A stretch of DNA of 64,000 nucleotides from Caballeronia sp. dw_19. GTDB lineage: Bacteria; Pseudomonadota; Gammaproteobacteria; Burkholderiales; Burkholderiaceae. The stretch lies in NCBI RefSeq assembly GCF_018449515.1, contig NZ_JAAVUQ010000040.1, positions 1 to 64,000 of the forward strand. The letters are read 5' to 3'. Shown piece by piece: positions 9,350 to 18,412 of this stretch; the first letter of the stretch is position 1, and the number at the start of each line of letters is the position of its first letter. The notes below the pieces were generated by a model. It saw nothing but the letters and a program-made list of their open reading frames with translations. It was not told the DNA's origin and did not search any database. Made by a program: the position numbers and the translations under genes.

Positions 9350-10482
9350 GCGTCCAAGTAAGCATGCAACGTGCCAATCACGACAGTGAGATTTATCGAG
9401 AACCGTTGCTAGGTTCGACGCTATCGCGCAGAGGCAGGCAGGAGAAGGAAACAATGCGTCTGAATAGATACCATTTCGGACGATCCGATAATTTCGGTCA
9501 ATTTTGCTTATTCGGGAGCCTGTAGCTTCCATCGAAACGAGAAAATTTCCGGTCCGATTGGCAGTAACGTTTACTGCGTCGAAATAGATTTTTTATGCGT
9601 TGCAGTTTTTAAACTGCCTGCGCTCACGGTCGGATACTCTATTTGATAATCCTCAAGCCGGGTTCGAGAAAAGAAACCGATATCTGGATTTTGAAAGTGC
9701 GTAAATTATTCACAGATGCCATGAAGGTTCTTCAAAATGGAAACAATTAAAACGTTTGCATGTTTTCGCAGGTATTTCGCCTAATGACCAGAAGAATCAA
9801 ACCGGTTATCCCACGCCGTCGCATTTTGACGCATCTCGAGAAATGGTGCAGGAATCGCCATGGGTCGAGTGGCGGCTGCTACGCCGGCGGGGATATGCAT
9901 TCGCGGTTGAAAAAGGCCGCACGAAGCGGTCTTCACGGATTTTAACGCGCGGCTGTATATGTCGTGATTTAAGCCCGATCGGCATATTAGTGCACATATT
10001 GTGAAACGCGGCGCAATCCATGGAATGGGGTCGTCCTCGGGTGTGATGAGGCCCGTGTGAAAAACTGCTGATTAAATATCGAAATTTGAAACAGTGCCGT
10101 GAATTGATAATGTGCCAGGAAGCCGTGTTTAAAACGTTTAGATAATCAATGTGTTCTGTTTAGCGTTGTCCGTGATGAATGGCCGCTTGAGCCGCATGCT
10201 GGAGAGTTAGCTTTGGACCGTGCTGGCTTGCAAGCAGCTCGCCGATGAATGCAGCAGATCGCCCAGCCTGCGTTCGACGCGCCAGCCTGTTCTGTTCTAT
10301 CTTGTGTGATGTTGTTCAAGCCGCCGGTAGCCTGAGTGTTATCCATGAGAAATCTTCAAACGCTTGCGCGACCAACGTGAATTACGCAAGGATTGTTCTC
10401 TTGAGGTTTTACTTACGCGGGCACCCCTGCCTTCCACTCTATCCACCTCACCCAAGGAGCGAAAAATCAGCTATTCGAGCAT
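9350..10482. other. Long gene-free stretch
   Basis: About 1.1 kb with lower GC than its surroundings and no convincing ORF on either strand. A short hairpin GCAGTTT-TT-AAACTGC lies near 9602-9617. No repeats, tRNA or T-run terminators seen. It should contain the promoters of the divergent genes at 9349 and 10483. Confidence 0.5.
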
Positions 10483-11997
10483 GTGCCGGGTGAACCCATG
10501 ACGCAGCGCGTGCGTGCAATCTGGCGCCTCGCGACGCTGTTCGTGCGGGAAAGCCGCGCAAAGTCCGCCGCCGATGCCCCTATCCATCGCGTCTTGCGCT
10601 CGTTCGCCGCCGGCGTGCGTAGCCGTGGCGCCACCAGTCTGGTCCAGCGGGTGCCGGTGCTGCAGAACCTCTCCGGTGTGCTGACCATGGCGTCGGGCCT
10701 GCTGGCGCAACATCCGGGGTTGGCCGAGACGGCGGTGCGCGTCGCGCTCGCCGAACTGGATACCCTCAAGGCGCCGCTGAAAGACGCGCCGCTGCGCCGG
10801 GCCCTGGAGTCTGCGTTGCCGCCCGGACGGGCTGCCGCGTTGATCGATGTGGACGCCAAGCCTGAACGCTGTGGAATAGCGCAGCAGACGCATCGTGCGC
10901 TGATCATGCTGGATGCGCCTCCTCGCATCAACGCGAGCGCACCGCCGGTAGCTGTCCGCGTCACGTTGATCCGTATCGATACACGCGCCGAACTGGTGCA
11001 AGACCTGGATGTGGCGAACTCGGCGGCGCGTTTGGCCGGGCGTTTTTCACGTGAGGTTCGGGAGCAGAACGTGGGCGCGCTGATCGCACGCCTGACGGAG
11101 TCGGTGACCGGGATGCTCGATTTGCGCCAGCGCGCCGCCGATCAAAGCTTTCTCCGCTACCGGTTGCGTGAGGTGAACAACGACTCGCGCGTCGTCGTGC
11201 CCGAAGTACTCTGGGATTTTTGCAGCGACACGGCGCTCGTCACGCGCGCCGTGCGCAGCGTGCCGCTTTCGGACGCCGATGCGCTGCGCGCCCACGGCCT
11301 GGACCCGGCCCAATTGATTGCCACGTGGATCGAGGTTTTTTTCGAGACGGCGCTCAGCGAGGGCGTGTTCCATGCCGGTCTGGAAGCGGCGGGTGCCGCG
11401 GTCAGCATCGAACCGGAAACCTTTGGGGCGCTCGTGCTTGACGGAGATTCGCCCCTCACGTTTTTCGCCGCGCACGAGCGCAGTTTCCTCGTTGCCGGGT
11501 CGAACGCGTTGTTGCACGGCGATCACAAGGCGGCTGCGCGTGAACACATGCGGCATGGCCGGCCCGACGAACACGAGACGCAGCATGCGGTGCGTGTGGA
11601 AGCGACGTATCGGCGGGAGGCGGAGCGTTTTGCCGGCGATGCCCATCGGCATCGGACAGCCGCCGATCTTTTTACCGCACTGGGCAAAGGACCGCTGGAA
11701 CACGCCTTTGGCGACGCCCATACGGGCATCGCGTCCCGGGCGGCGTTGCTTGCGCGCTCGGCGCAGAGCATCGAGGAAATGGCGCGGCGGATTGCTCCGG
11801 ATATCGACGTGTGGCCGATCGCGCGCAAAGTGATCATGCGTCTGGCGCTGGATCAGTTCAGTTCGCATGGCCTCGTCGCGCAACTGGCGAAGGAAGCCGT
11901 GCACTGGCCGCACGCGTTGCCGCGCGTGCCGAATCTGCTGGCGGATTGGGTGACGCGACAAAACCGCCGCAATGCGGATTCGCGTTCCGCGCGGTAG
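10483..11997 (+). CDS. UbiB/ABC1(ADCK)-family protein lacking kinase motifs (probable pseudokinase)
   Basis: 504 aa from GTG 10483, or 499 aa from ATG 10498. The overall pattern follows UbiB: a middle segment (about 200-300) with LTESVTGMLDLRQRAADQ, VVVPEVLWDF and HGLDPAQLIATW, and a late segment (about 435-495) with IAPDIDVWPIARKV and WPHALPRVPNLLADW. The signature positions are replaced. The DPHPGN-type catalytic loop reads HAGLEAAG (297-304), the ATP-lysine position of VAVKV reads VAVRV (156-160), the DFG-like site is LVLDGD, and no KxGQ motif is visible. Two C-terminal membrane helices usual in UbiB are also absent. The frame is long and intact, so it is not simply decaying. Role unknown. 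Confidence 0.7.
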   Translation: MPGEPMTQRVRAIWRLATLFVRESRAKSAADAPIHRVLRSFAAGVRSRGATSLVQRVPVLQNLSGVLTMASGLLAQHPGLAETAVRVALAELDTLKAPLKDAPLRRALESALPPGRAAALIDVDAKPERCGIAQQTHRALIMLDAPPRINASAPPVAVRVTLIRIDTRAELVQDLDVANSAARLAGRFSREVREQNVGALIARLTESVTGMLDLRQRAADQSFLRYRLREVNNDSRVVVPEVLWDFCSDTALVTRAVRSVPLSDADALRAHGLDPAQLIATWIEVFFETALSEGVFHAGLEAAGAAVSIEPETFGALVLDGDSPLTFFAAHERSFLVAGSNALLHGDHKAAAREHMRHGRPDEHETQHAVRVEATYRREAERFAGDAHRHRTAADLFTALGKGPLEHAFGDAHTGIASRAALLARSAQSIEEMARRIAPDIDVWPIARKVIMRLALDQFSSHGLVAQLAKEAVHWPHALPRVPNLLADWVTRQNRRNADSRSAR

Positions 11998-12109
11998 CTG
12001 TGCTTTGATATTCCGGTCGCTCGGAGCGGGTAAAAATCTAGAGAAGCATTACAAGGAACGTCTGTTGCTCGACTGATGGGACCTCAAACCATCAGGACAG
12101 GAGCACACA

Positions 12110-12430
12110 ATGACCACGACACAACCGGCCACTACGCAACGCGACCTCGATAACAGCAAACCGCTTGAGGACTCCGGCACTGGTGGTGACACACACCAGG
12201 CAACGAGGCCATCGAGCGCGAAAGCAGAGCCCGGCGAGCCTGACGGCCGCAATCTCACGCAGGACCCAAAGCAGACTGCCGAAGTCCCGCTCGGCAGCGG
12301 CAACACACCCGAAGCGAGTGGCAGCGGTGGGTTCGGATCGCACAGTTCAGAGCCGGAAGGGGTTTCGAAACAGGCGCCGGTCGATCCCATGCCCGCAACC
12401 AATGACAAGGACGACAAGTCGCCGAAATAG
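12110..12430 (+). CDS. Small disordered hydrophilic protein
   Basis: 106 aa, almost entirely Ser, Thr, Gly, Pro, Glu, Asp, Lys and Gln, with no hydrophobic core; predicted intrinsically disordered. ATG is preceded by a good AGGAG site (CAGGAGCACACA). Similar low-complexity proteins are common in Burkholderiaceae and some are stress-induced, but no function can be read from the sequence. Converges on the CsbD-like gene. Confidence 0.7.
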   Translation: MTTTQPATTQRDLDNSKPLEDSGTGGDTHQATRPSSAKAEPGEPDGRNLTQDPKQTAEVPLGSGNTPEASGSGGFGSHSSEPEGVSKQAPVDPMPATNDKDDKSPK

Positions 12431-12483
12431 CGGAACCGCGCCCGATCCCTGGAGCTGGTCTGAAAATGAGCCGGTCAGGACAC

Positions 12484-12525
12484 AAAAAAACCGGCCGCAC
12501 TTTTCAGCACGGCCAGCCGTTTTTC
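12484..12525. terminator. Probable bidirectional terminator
   Basis: An imperfect hairpin, with A-run plus CCGGCCG on one side and CGGCCAGCCGTTTTT on the other, lies between two convergent genes. T runs exist on both strands. Pairing is imperfect. Confidence 0.4.
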
Positions 12526-12546
12526 ACCCAACCTATGGCGCCCAAC

Positions 12547-12801
12547 TTACCGTTGCCGTGCCCAGATCGCGCCGAGCACGAATCCGATTGCACCTGCTAC
12601 CAGCACGCCATTGATCGGCTTCGCGATGACCGCCTCACGGACTTGGTCGATGGTTTCGCCGTAGTTAAGCTGAATCTTGCCGAGCACCTGGCGCGCTTTG
12701 CCTTCAGCCTGCGTCGCGGTGTCGCCGGTCAAACCGCCGACCGCATCCTGCACCTTGCCCACGACGGTTTGCGCCGCGCCTTCTACCTGATCCTGCACCA
12801 T
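12547..12801 (-). CDS. CsbD-like stress protein with C-terminal glycine-zipper membrane segment
   Basis: 84 aa. Residues 1-50 have the CsbD pattern (QVEGAAQTVVGKVQDAVGGL, then AEGKARQVLGKIQ). Residues 58-84 (KPINGVLVAGAIGFVLGAIW) resemble the membrane-anchoring tail of ElaB/YqjD-type proteins. GGGAGG precedes the ATG. The family is usually general-stress induced; here it would be inner-membrane tethered. That combination is inferred from sequence only. Confidence 0.85.
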   Translation of the reverse strand: MVQDQVEGAAQTVVGKVQDAVGGLTGDTATQAEGKARQVLGKIQLNYGETIDQVREAVIAKPINGVLVAGAIGFVLGAIWARQR

Positions 12802-12910
12802 GGTGCCTCCCGTTCTAGTTGAAGCGGTTTATGAAGAATCCGGCTAACCGGAGCGTTTTGATTGAGCAGGGATCGTGCCCAGGCGTCATACCTTCCTACG
12901 CGGATTGCCC

Positions 12911-13267
12911 TCAGGCCGTGCCGATCAGCCGCGCGACGATGTCGACGAGTTCATCGATGGAAAGCGGCTTCCGATGGAATTCGAGGTGCGGGTGCGTGAC
13001 CGCCGGCGTGCGCGCGGCGGCGCTGGATAGCACGACGGGAATCTGCGCGAGGGTATCGTCGGCGGCGAGTGCGTGACATAACGCGACGCCGTCCATGGTC
13101 GGCATCATCCAGTCCGTGATGATCAGGTCGGGAGGATTGGCACGCGCGGACTCGAGCGCCAACAAGCCGTTTGACGCCGTACTGACCTCGTATCCTTCCA
13201 TCTGAAGCACAAGCCGCCAAGTGGTCAGCAGGTCAAATTCATCGTCTACGACGAGGATCTTTTTCAT
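12911..13267 (-). CDS. Single-domain response regulator (CheY-like receiver)
   Basis: 118 aa, receiver domain only. Acidic pocket D8/D9, phospho-acceptor D52 in ITDWMMPTMDG, S81/S82 at the switch position and K100 in HRKPL are all present, so it should be phosphorylatable. No output domain. Its ATG overlaps the last four bases of the KaiC-like gene (ATGA), so the two are translationally coupled. The kinase is not in the window. Confidence 0.93.
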   Translation of the reverse strand: MKKILVVDDEFDLLTTWRLVLQMEGYEVSTASNGLLALESARANPPDLIITDWMMPTMDGVALCHALAADDTLAQIPVVLSSAAARTPAVTHPHLEFHRKPLSIDELVDIVARLIGTA

Positions 13268-14763
13268 GTCCGCGTGCCGGAGTCCGGGTCGGATGGCGTG
13301 AACGGGATCGTGCCGCGCGCCGATAACAACGTGGTTTTGCCGATGAAACCATCCGTGAGACGCAAGCCATTTTCATCGATGACGAAGCGGCGAATGGACG
13401 AATCGTGGGCACTTTCGCGCTGCTTGATAACAGAGATGATCCGGTACAGCGAGGTGGTTGTCTCCACATATCGCATCAACACGATGTTCTCCGTCATCGC
13501 CGACGCGCGGATCGAGCCCCCATGCGCCATATCGGCATAAAGCGGCAGCTCCTCGGTGAGCAGCGTCGTGATGCTTTCCTGGCGCAGCCGGTGCGTCAAT
13601 GCGTTCAGGAACAGCCCGAAACGCTCCATGCGGTTCGCCGAATCGTGGAATCCCTCAATCCCGTCCACCACCAGCCGCGACGCGCCCGCACGCTTCACCA
13701 CCGCAATCAGCTCGGCCGCCAGTTCGTCGATGGCGAGTTCCACCGACGGCCGCCATTCGACGATCAGGCGGCCGTCGGCGACTGCATCGGCAAGATGGAT
13801 GGACACGGATTCCGCCTTGGCGACCAGCCGCTCCGGCGACTCGTAAAAGCCGAAATACACGCAGCGCTCGCCGTTAGCTACGCCGGCTTCCAGAAATTTC
13901 AGCGACAGCAGCGTCTTGCCGATCCCCGATGGCCCGATCAGCGTCGTAGTCGAGCCGTTCACCACGCCGCCGCCGAGCATGGCGTCGAAGTCGGGGAAGC
14001 CGAACGCCAGCTTCGACTTCAGGTCCGGCGCTCCTTCAAGCAGCTTCGCGCGTGCTTCCAGGCGTGGGAACGTGACGAGGCCGTCGGCGGTGATCTTGAA
14101 GAAGTGGCGTCCCAGCAGATGATCGCGGCCGCGCAATTTATGCACTTCCACTTCGCGCGCGCGCCGCATGCCGGTGGCGAAACGGTTGAGTTCGACCAGG
14201 CCGTCCACGAGCGTATGTTCCGGATGCGGCTCGTTGCCCGACAGCGGCGCGAGGATCAGCGTGGTGCAGCCCGCGGCCGTCACGAACGCGCTCAATTCGT
14301 GGATGAACTGCGACAACTCCAGCTCGGTGGAACTGAATTCGCGGGCGCTGCGAAAACCGTCGATCACCATGAAACGTGGGCGGCTTGTCTTGATGGTCGA
14401 CGCGATCAACGCGAGGAAACCGTTCAGGCCGTCGCGCATCAGTTCGTGGTAGCCGGACACGAACAGCATTTTGTCCGAGATAGCGTCGGCGTCGTAGAAC
14501 GACAGCCCTTTCAGATGCGACAGCAGCTTCGAATGCGACTCCGCGATCAGCGTGATGTACAGCACCGGGTCACCCTCGGCCACGCGATGAAAACCGATCT
14601 GCGTGGACAAGATGGTCTTGCCCGCTCCTGCCATGCCTTCGATCAGATACAACCCGCCCTTGATCAGGCCGCCGCCGAGTATGTCGTCAAGGCCGGGCAC
14701 GCCGGTTGTCACGGTGTTCCGGTCGGAATCGGTTGGGCTGGATGGAGTGGCTTGGTCGGTCAT
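13264..14763 (-). CDS. KaiC-like double RecA-domain ATPase
   Basis: 499 aa cytoplasmic ATPase with two tandem KaiC/RecA domains. The first runs about 15-235, with Walker A GMAGAGKT (43-50) and Walker B-like FMVIDGF. The second runs about 245-485, with Walker A GPSGIGKT (277-284) and RLVVDGI. Non-cyanobacterial KaiC homologues are linked to light, redox or stress signalling; no KaiA or KaiB is nearby. The canonical KaiC phosphorylation-site pair (S431/T432) is not obvious here. It forms an operon with the overlapping receiver gene, suggesting receiver output or input through this ATPase. Confidence 0.92.
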   Translation of the reverse strand: MTDQATPSSPTDSDRNTVTTGVPGLDDILGGGLIKGGLYLIEGMAGAGKTILSTQIGFHRVAEGDPVLYITLIAESHSKLLSHLKGLSFYDADAISDKMLFVSGYHELMRDGLNGFLALIASTIKTSRPRFMVIDGFRSAREFSSTELELSQFIHELSAFVTAAGCTTLILAPLSGNEPHPEHTLVDGLVELNRFATGMRRAREVEVHKLRGRDHLLGRHFFKITADGLVTFPRLEARAKLLEGAPDLKSKLAFGFPDFDAMLGGGVVNGSTTTLIGPSGIGKTLLSLKFLEAGVANGERCVYFGFYESPERLVAKAESVSIHLADAVADGRLIVEWRPSVELAIDELAAELIAVVKRAGASRLVVDGIEGFHDSANRMERFGLFLNALTHRLRQESITTLLTEELPLYADMAHGGSIRASAMTENIVLMRYVETTTSLYRIISVIKQRESAHDSSIRRFVIDENGLRLTDGFIGKTTLLSARGTIPFTPSDPDSGTRT

Positions 14764-15005
14764 GGAGATCTCGTGTGCCGTCGCTCGGCTCGTTCGTATG
14801 TCGCGTAGAAACGGATTATCGCCGAGATGGCGGGCGATGTCGGATTTTGTAAATTTTCATGGAGGCGTCGATTGAATCGACCGGATTAAATCGACCGGAA
14901 TCGGGAGTTGAGAGCTTGATCCGAGCCCGCGCGGCATCAGCCCTGCCGCATCAGCCTGATTGCGCGCACTTTTCGCGCCCGGTCGCGTTTGTCGAGTTGT
15001 GTCGC

Positions 15006-15253
15006 GCCACCGGCTGGTGATTTGCACTGGCGTGTTCGGGGTGCTATCGGCACGCACGAGCCTCGACGTTTTACGTATCGAAGAGCCCGATGTGCGAGGG
15101 TTTGCGCCTGGCGTGGCATCGCATGGCATAGGGACAGCGCGCGTTTTCCAGATCAGCGACGAAACGGGCGCATTCGCCGGCCTCGGCATGGGCTTGAACG
15201 GATTGTTCACGGCATTCGTGATGCCGGTCTTGTTGCCGATGGTTTTGCGCTGA
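15006..15253 (+). pseudogene. C-terminal remnant of LrgB-family protein
   Basis: The frame reads a contiguous LrgB C-terminus: a helix-like TGVFGVL, then LDVLRIEEPDVRGFAPGVAS, HGIGTARVFQISDETGAF and GLGMGLNGLFTAFVMP. This is only about 80 of the usual 230 or so residues. Upstream sequence (14960-15005) in the same frame is open but not LrgB-like, and the first two-thirds of the gene and its LrgA partner are missing. LrgB proteins are inner-membrane modulators of murein hydrolase activity or metabolite export. No start or ribosome-binding site is evident, so it is called a remnant. Confidence 0.75.
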
Positions 15254-15466
15254 ATCAACTGACCTGCGGAGAATTGAAACGATCAAGGCCGTATAGGAGA
15301 AATTCGGAACTTGCTCATGGTTCGGACGGCACGGAGATGGTCTCATCTTGGCTGGTCGCGAGCGCTGTTATCAGCACACGCGAATTCCTCTCCTGTCTCA
15401 CGCCTGTCACGAGTACGCGGTTCAGCGGTTGTTCGCGCGCAGGCATTTTTTGCGCGAGTCTTTCTC

Positions 15467-15760
15467 ATGTCCTTGCATGTCTGTTCATTTCATTCACATT
15501 CATTCCGTTCAGTTTTCACGACTGCCAGCCTGGTTGCGTTGGGTGTTTTGTTCCAGGTCTCGCCGAGCATGGCGGCAAGGTCCGTCGATCCACGCATCTA
15601 CTCGGGCGCGCCGTTCGCTTTCAAAGCGGATCGAGGAATCTTTTCCGCAGTGCCGACACACCCGGTCGATGCGCGCATCTTCTCGCCCATCAGTTCAGCC
15701 GGCGACCAGCACGCTCGAACGGCCGGTCAGGAGCACGCGCGCCTGCGTCACGATATATAA
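15467..15760 (+). CDS. Putative small exported protein
   Basis: 97 aa from ATG 15467. The N-terminus has a hydrophobic segment (TTASLVALGVLFQVSPSMAA) consistent with Sec export and cleavage after SMAA. The mature part has two copies of a D-x-R-I-Y/F-S motif (VDPRIYSGAP and VDARIFSPIS). Ribosome-binding site poor, and the frame is open further upstream, so the start is uncertain. No family recognised; could be Burkholderia-specific. Confidence 0.45.
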   Translation: MSLHVCSFHSHSFRSVFTTASLVALGVLFQVSPSMAARSVDPRIYSGAPFAFKADRGIFSAVPTHPVDARIFSPISSAGDQHARTAGQEHARLRHDI

Positions 15761-15957
15761 AACACGGCAGGAATTCCGCAATGCTTATGCAATGCCCCGT
15801 TACATGAATCGCTTCATGAATCGTTTCAAACCGGTAAGTGTTTTCAGGCGATGATGAGACTTTAAAAAGCCTCTTCATGCATTTTCCGCTTTAGCTTTTC
15901 TATCTGCCATAATTCCGGTGCTTTCGCATTCTTAATTGCGTTCAACCCGGAAATTCC

Positions 15958-16659
15958 ATGAACTCCAACACTACAACGAGAGGCGGGGCACTGGTCTTGG
16001 CATGGTTCGTCCTGTGCGGCGCAGCGTGTGCTGCCGGGCCCACAGCGCCCATGCAAGGCAGTGCCCCGGCGGCCGATGCACTCGGGGACTCAAGCGCGCG
16101 CCGCAGTCTTCTGACCAACGGCGCGGCCGACGAACCGCAGGCAACAGTGAATGGCAACATCGCGGAACTGCAGCAAATGATTCGCGACGGAAAGGTGACG
16201 GAATTGCGCACCACGTATAACGGCAGCTATGGCGCGAGCATGCTGTTTTACCCCGATGAAATGACGTTTTATATTGCATTGTTTCAGCAAAAGAAATTCT
16301 GGCGCGTGGTCAAGACTCAAGTGGATTCGCGTGCGGAAACAATATATGCGGACTTTGCCAAGAACAGCGCGGCGCTCGCCGATACCGAGATCCGCCGGAC
16401 CAAGCTCGAAGCCGAAAAGAACTTTGCTGACCGGCTGATCGCGGTTCAACAAGGGCGCGCGAATCGTCTGCAGGCGGACCTTGATGTCGCCCGGGCGCAG
16501 CAAAGCCAGGTCGCCGATCGGCAGGCGGAGCAACAGGAAGCGATCCGTTCGCTGCGCGCGCAACAGGATGCCGCGCAAGCGCAATTGCGTGCATTGCAAA
16601 CCAAGGTTCAGGATCTTCAACGCCAGTCGGATGTCGACCTGATGCCGTTGCCAAAGTGA
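15958..16659 (+). CDS. DUF2968-family exported coiled-coil protein
   Basis: 233 aa. Signal peptide (ALVLAWFVLCGAACA) at residues 10-25. A globular part about 60-120 contains IRDGKVTELRTTYNGSYGAS and FYPDEMTFYIALFQQKKFW. From about 130 to 225 a long Gln/Ala/Arg-rich coiled coil follows. This matches DUF2968, mostly known from Burkholderia and relatives, function unknown. Periplasmic or envelope location is inferred. Single gene with a strong terminator. Confidence 0.88.
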   Translation: MNSNTTTRGGALVLAWFVLCGAACAAGPTAPMQGSAPAADALGDSSARRSLLTNGAADEPQATVNGNIAELQQMIRDGKVTELRTTYNGSYGASMLFYPDEMTFYIALFQQKKFWRVVKTQVDSRAETIYADFAKNSAALADTEIRRTKLEAEKNFADRLIAVQQGRANRLQADLDVARAQQSQVADRQAEQQEAIRSLRAQQDAAQAQLRALQTKVQDLQRQSDVDLMPLPK

Positions 16660-16741
16660 AGCGCGCCTGACGGATCAGGCTTCCTTATCTTGCCTTTTAC
16701 GCCTGCGCTTCGATTGCTCGCAGCGCATTTCAAACTGTGAA

Positions 16742-16770
16742 AAAGCGGCCGCATTCGCGGCCGCTTTTCA
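16742..16770 (+). terminator. Rho-independent terminator of the DUF2968 gene
   Basis: Perfect 12-bp stem AAAAGCGGCCGC / GCGGCCGCTTTT with ATTC loop, 82 bp after the stop. Confidence 0.85.
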
Positions 16771-17049
16771 TTCCCCGCGCAGTAATGACGCGTCAAAAGT
16801 TTTCTGATTGTTCACGTTTATGGGTTGTTTCCGAAATCGCTCGAAAGTGTTTCATTAATTAGGAATTATCCAGTTAGGAATGCTAGTTTCTGCGTGCTAA
16901 CATGCCGCGCGATTTCGGATTCCAGATCATTTTCAAGATCCAGGTCGAAGGCTTGAGGCGAATAAGGTGGCTGTGAAAATCGGGTAACTGTCTGATGGCC
17001 CATCCAGTACGCATTTGTCTCGATATTTCAGTCACACGTCAATTTAAGA

Positions 17050-17756
17050 ATGGTAAACAAGATGTCCAATAAACTAATCGCTGCAGGTCTGTTGTCAATC
17101 GGCGCGCTCGCTGGCTGCTCTACTGCTTCGGGCCCGACTTTCAACGCCAACGAGATCCAGACGGCCAATGGCGCGCAGGTTTATCGCGTTGAATGTCATG
17201 GGTTGTTCGAAGGCGTGGCAGCATGCGTGAAGCAGGCGCAGAAATTTGCGGCGACAAGCCCGCGTACAAGCTCGAAACCATGGAACGCCTGCGTGCCGCC
17301 CCGTCTGAAGACGCGGCCGATCCGCGTATCCTGACGTTCCAGTGCGGCGCGCCCGCGCAGCCGGAAGTCGCACCGGCTCCGGTGCCGCAGGCCGCGCCGG
17401 AAATGCCCCGCCAGATCGATTTGAGCGGCGACGCGAATTTCGCTACCGACAGCGCCACGCTGACGGAGAAGGCGAGCAACACGCTCGACGAGTTCGTGTC
17501 TGCTGCCCAGGGCGTGACGTTGCGCCAGGTCGCAGTGGCGGGCTACACGGATTCGACGGGTTCGGCAACGCATAACCGTCAGTTGTCGCAACGCCGTGCG
17601 GAATCGGTGATGCAGTATTTGAAGAGCCATGGCCTGCGTTCGCAAAACTACACGGCGCAAGGGTTTGGCGCGGCGAATCCGGTCGCATCGAACTCGACCG
17701 TCGCTGGCCGTGCAAAGAATCGCCGCGTCGAAATTCGCGTCAGCACGCAGCAATAA
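17050..17756 (+). pseudogene. OmpA-family lipoprotein gene with a one-base frameshift
   Basis: The first frame (17050-17334) encodes a lipoprotein signal with lipobox ALAGC and continues to CVKQAQK. The homologous continuation ICGDKPAYKLETMERLR and the whole C-terminal OmpA peptidoglycan-binding domain (about 110 residues, with GYTDSTGSATHNRQLSQRRA and GRAKNRRVEI) lie in the next frame, ending at 17756. The switch is at 17241-17246 (GAAATT): adding one A to the A-run restores a single 235-codon frame. Either a real inactivating deletion, a sequencing error in a homopolymer, or less likely a recoding site. If intact it would be an outer-membrane peptidoglycan-linked lipoprotein. Confidence 0.85.
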
Positions 17757-17810
17757 TCGGTGTAGCTGTTTCAACGCCCCGGACGCTGTTTCCAGGCGTC
17801 CAGAAGCGTA

Positions 17811-17848
17811 AAACCCCCGCAGGCGCGTTGCGCCTGCGGGGGTTTTTT
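17811..17848 (+). terminator. Rho-independent terminator of the OmpA-like gene
   Basis: Stem CCCCCGCAGGCGC / GCGCCTGCGGGGG with a 3-base loop, followed by seven T. Confidence 0.9.
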
Positions 17849-17879
17849 TGATGCCCATATTCGATCTATCGGTTGCGTT

Positions 17880-18383
17880 TCAGAACAAGGTGAGTTGCGC
17901 GCGTCCCGGGCCGCCTTCAAGGGTCAGCAGATGTTGCTTGCGCTCGACGCCGCCCGCGTAGCCGGTCAGCTCTCCATCGGCGCCTATCACGCGATGACAC
18001 GGCACGATGATCCCCACGGGATTGCGCCCGTTCGCTCCGCCCACGGCTCGCGACGCCCCCGCGGCCACGCCCATCCGGCGCGCAAGATCTCCATAGGTCC
18101 AGGAGGTGCCGAACGGGATCTCTTGCAATGCCGCCCATACACGCTGCTGGAACTCGGTGCCATTGAGCCGCAACGGTACGGAAAACACCGTGCGCTCACC
18201 GGCGAAGTACTCGGCGACCTGTTCCTTCGCCGCCATGATCGCGCGTGACTTCGGCGTTCCCGTATCGATGAGACCGGCGGGGAAGTGCTTCTGGCCGACG
18301 AAGAACAATCCCGTCAGGTAGTCGTCCTCCGCGCGATACGCGAGGTGGCCCAGCGGACTCGGTGCAATGTGGCATTCGCTCAA
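17880..18383 (-). CDS. ogt: Methylated-DNA--protein-cysteine methyltransferase
   Basis: 167 aa. Transfers alkyl groups from O6-alkylguanine to its own cysteine. Seen: helix-turn-helix region (about 85-130) with FQQRVWAALQEIPFGTSWTY, the Asn-hinge GGANGRNP, and the active-site motif VPCHRVIG followed by LTGYAGG. The N-terminal half is a short RNase-H-like domain. The length fits Ogt rather than the Ada fusion. Converges on the OmpA-like gene, with the terminator between. Confidence 0.95.
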   Translation of the reverse strand: MSECHIAPSPLGHLAYRAEDDYLTGLFFVGQKHFPAGLIDTGTPKSRAIMAAKEQVAEYFAGERTVFSVPLRLNGTEFQQRVWAALQEIPFGTSWTYGDLARRMGVAAGASRAVGGANGRNPVGIIVPCHRVIGADGELTGYAGGVERKQHLLTLEGGPGRAQLTLF

Positions 18384-18412
18384 GATACGTCTCCGGCCAA
18401 TTTTCTTAACAC

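Noticed and set aside
9350..10482. Possible ncRNA or tRNA in the long spacer
   Set aside because: No cloverleaf or strong terminator found by reading; only a short 7-bp hairpin.
13405..14808. A 467-codon open frame on the plus strand
   Set aside because: It is antisense to the KaiC-like gene, with an Arg/His/Gln-rich composition typical of shadow frames in high-GC DNA.
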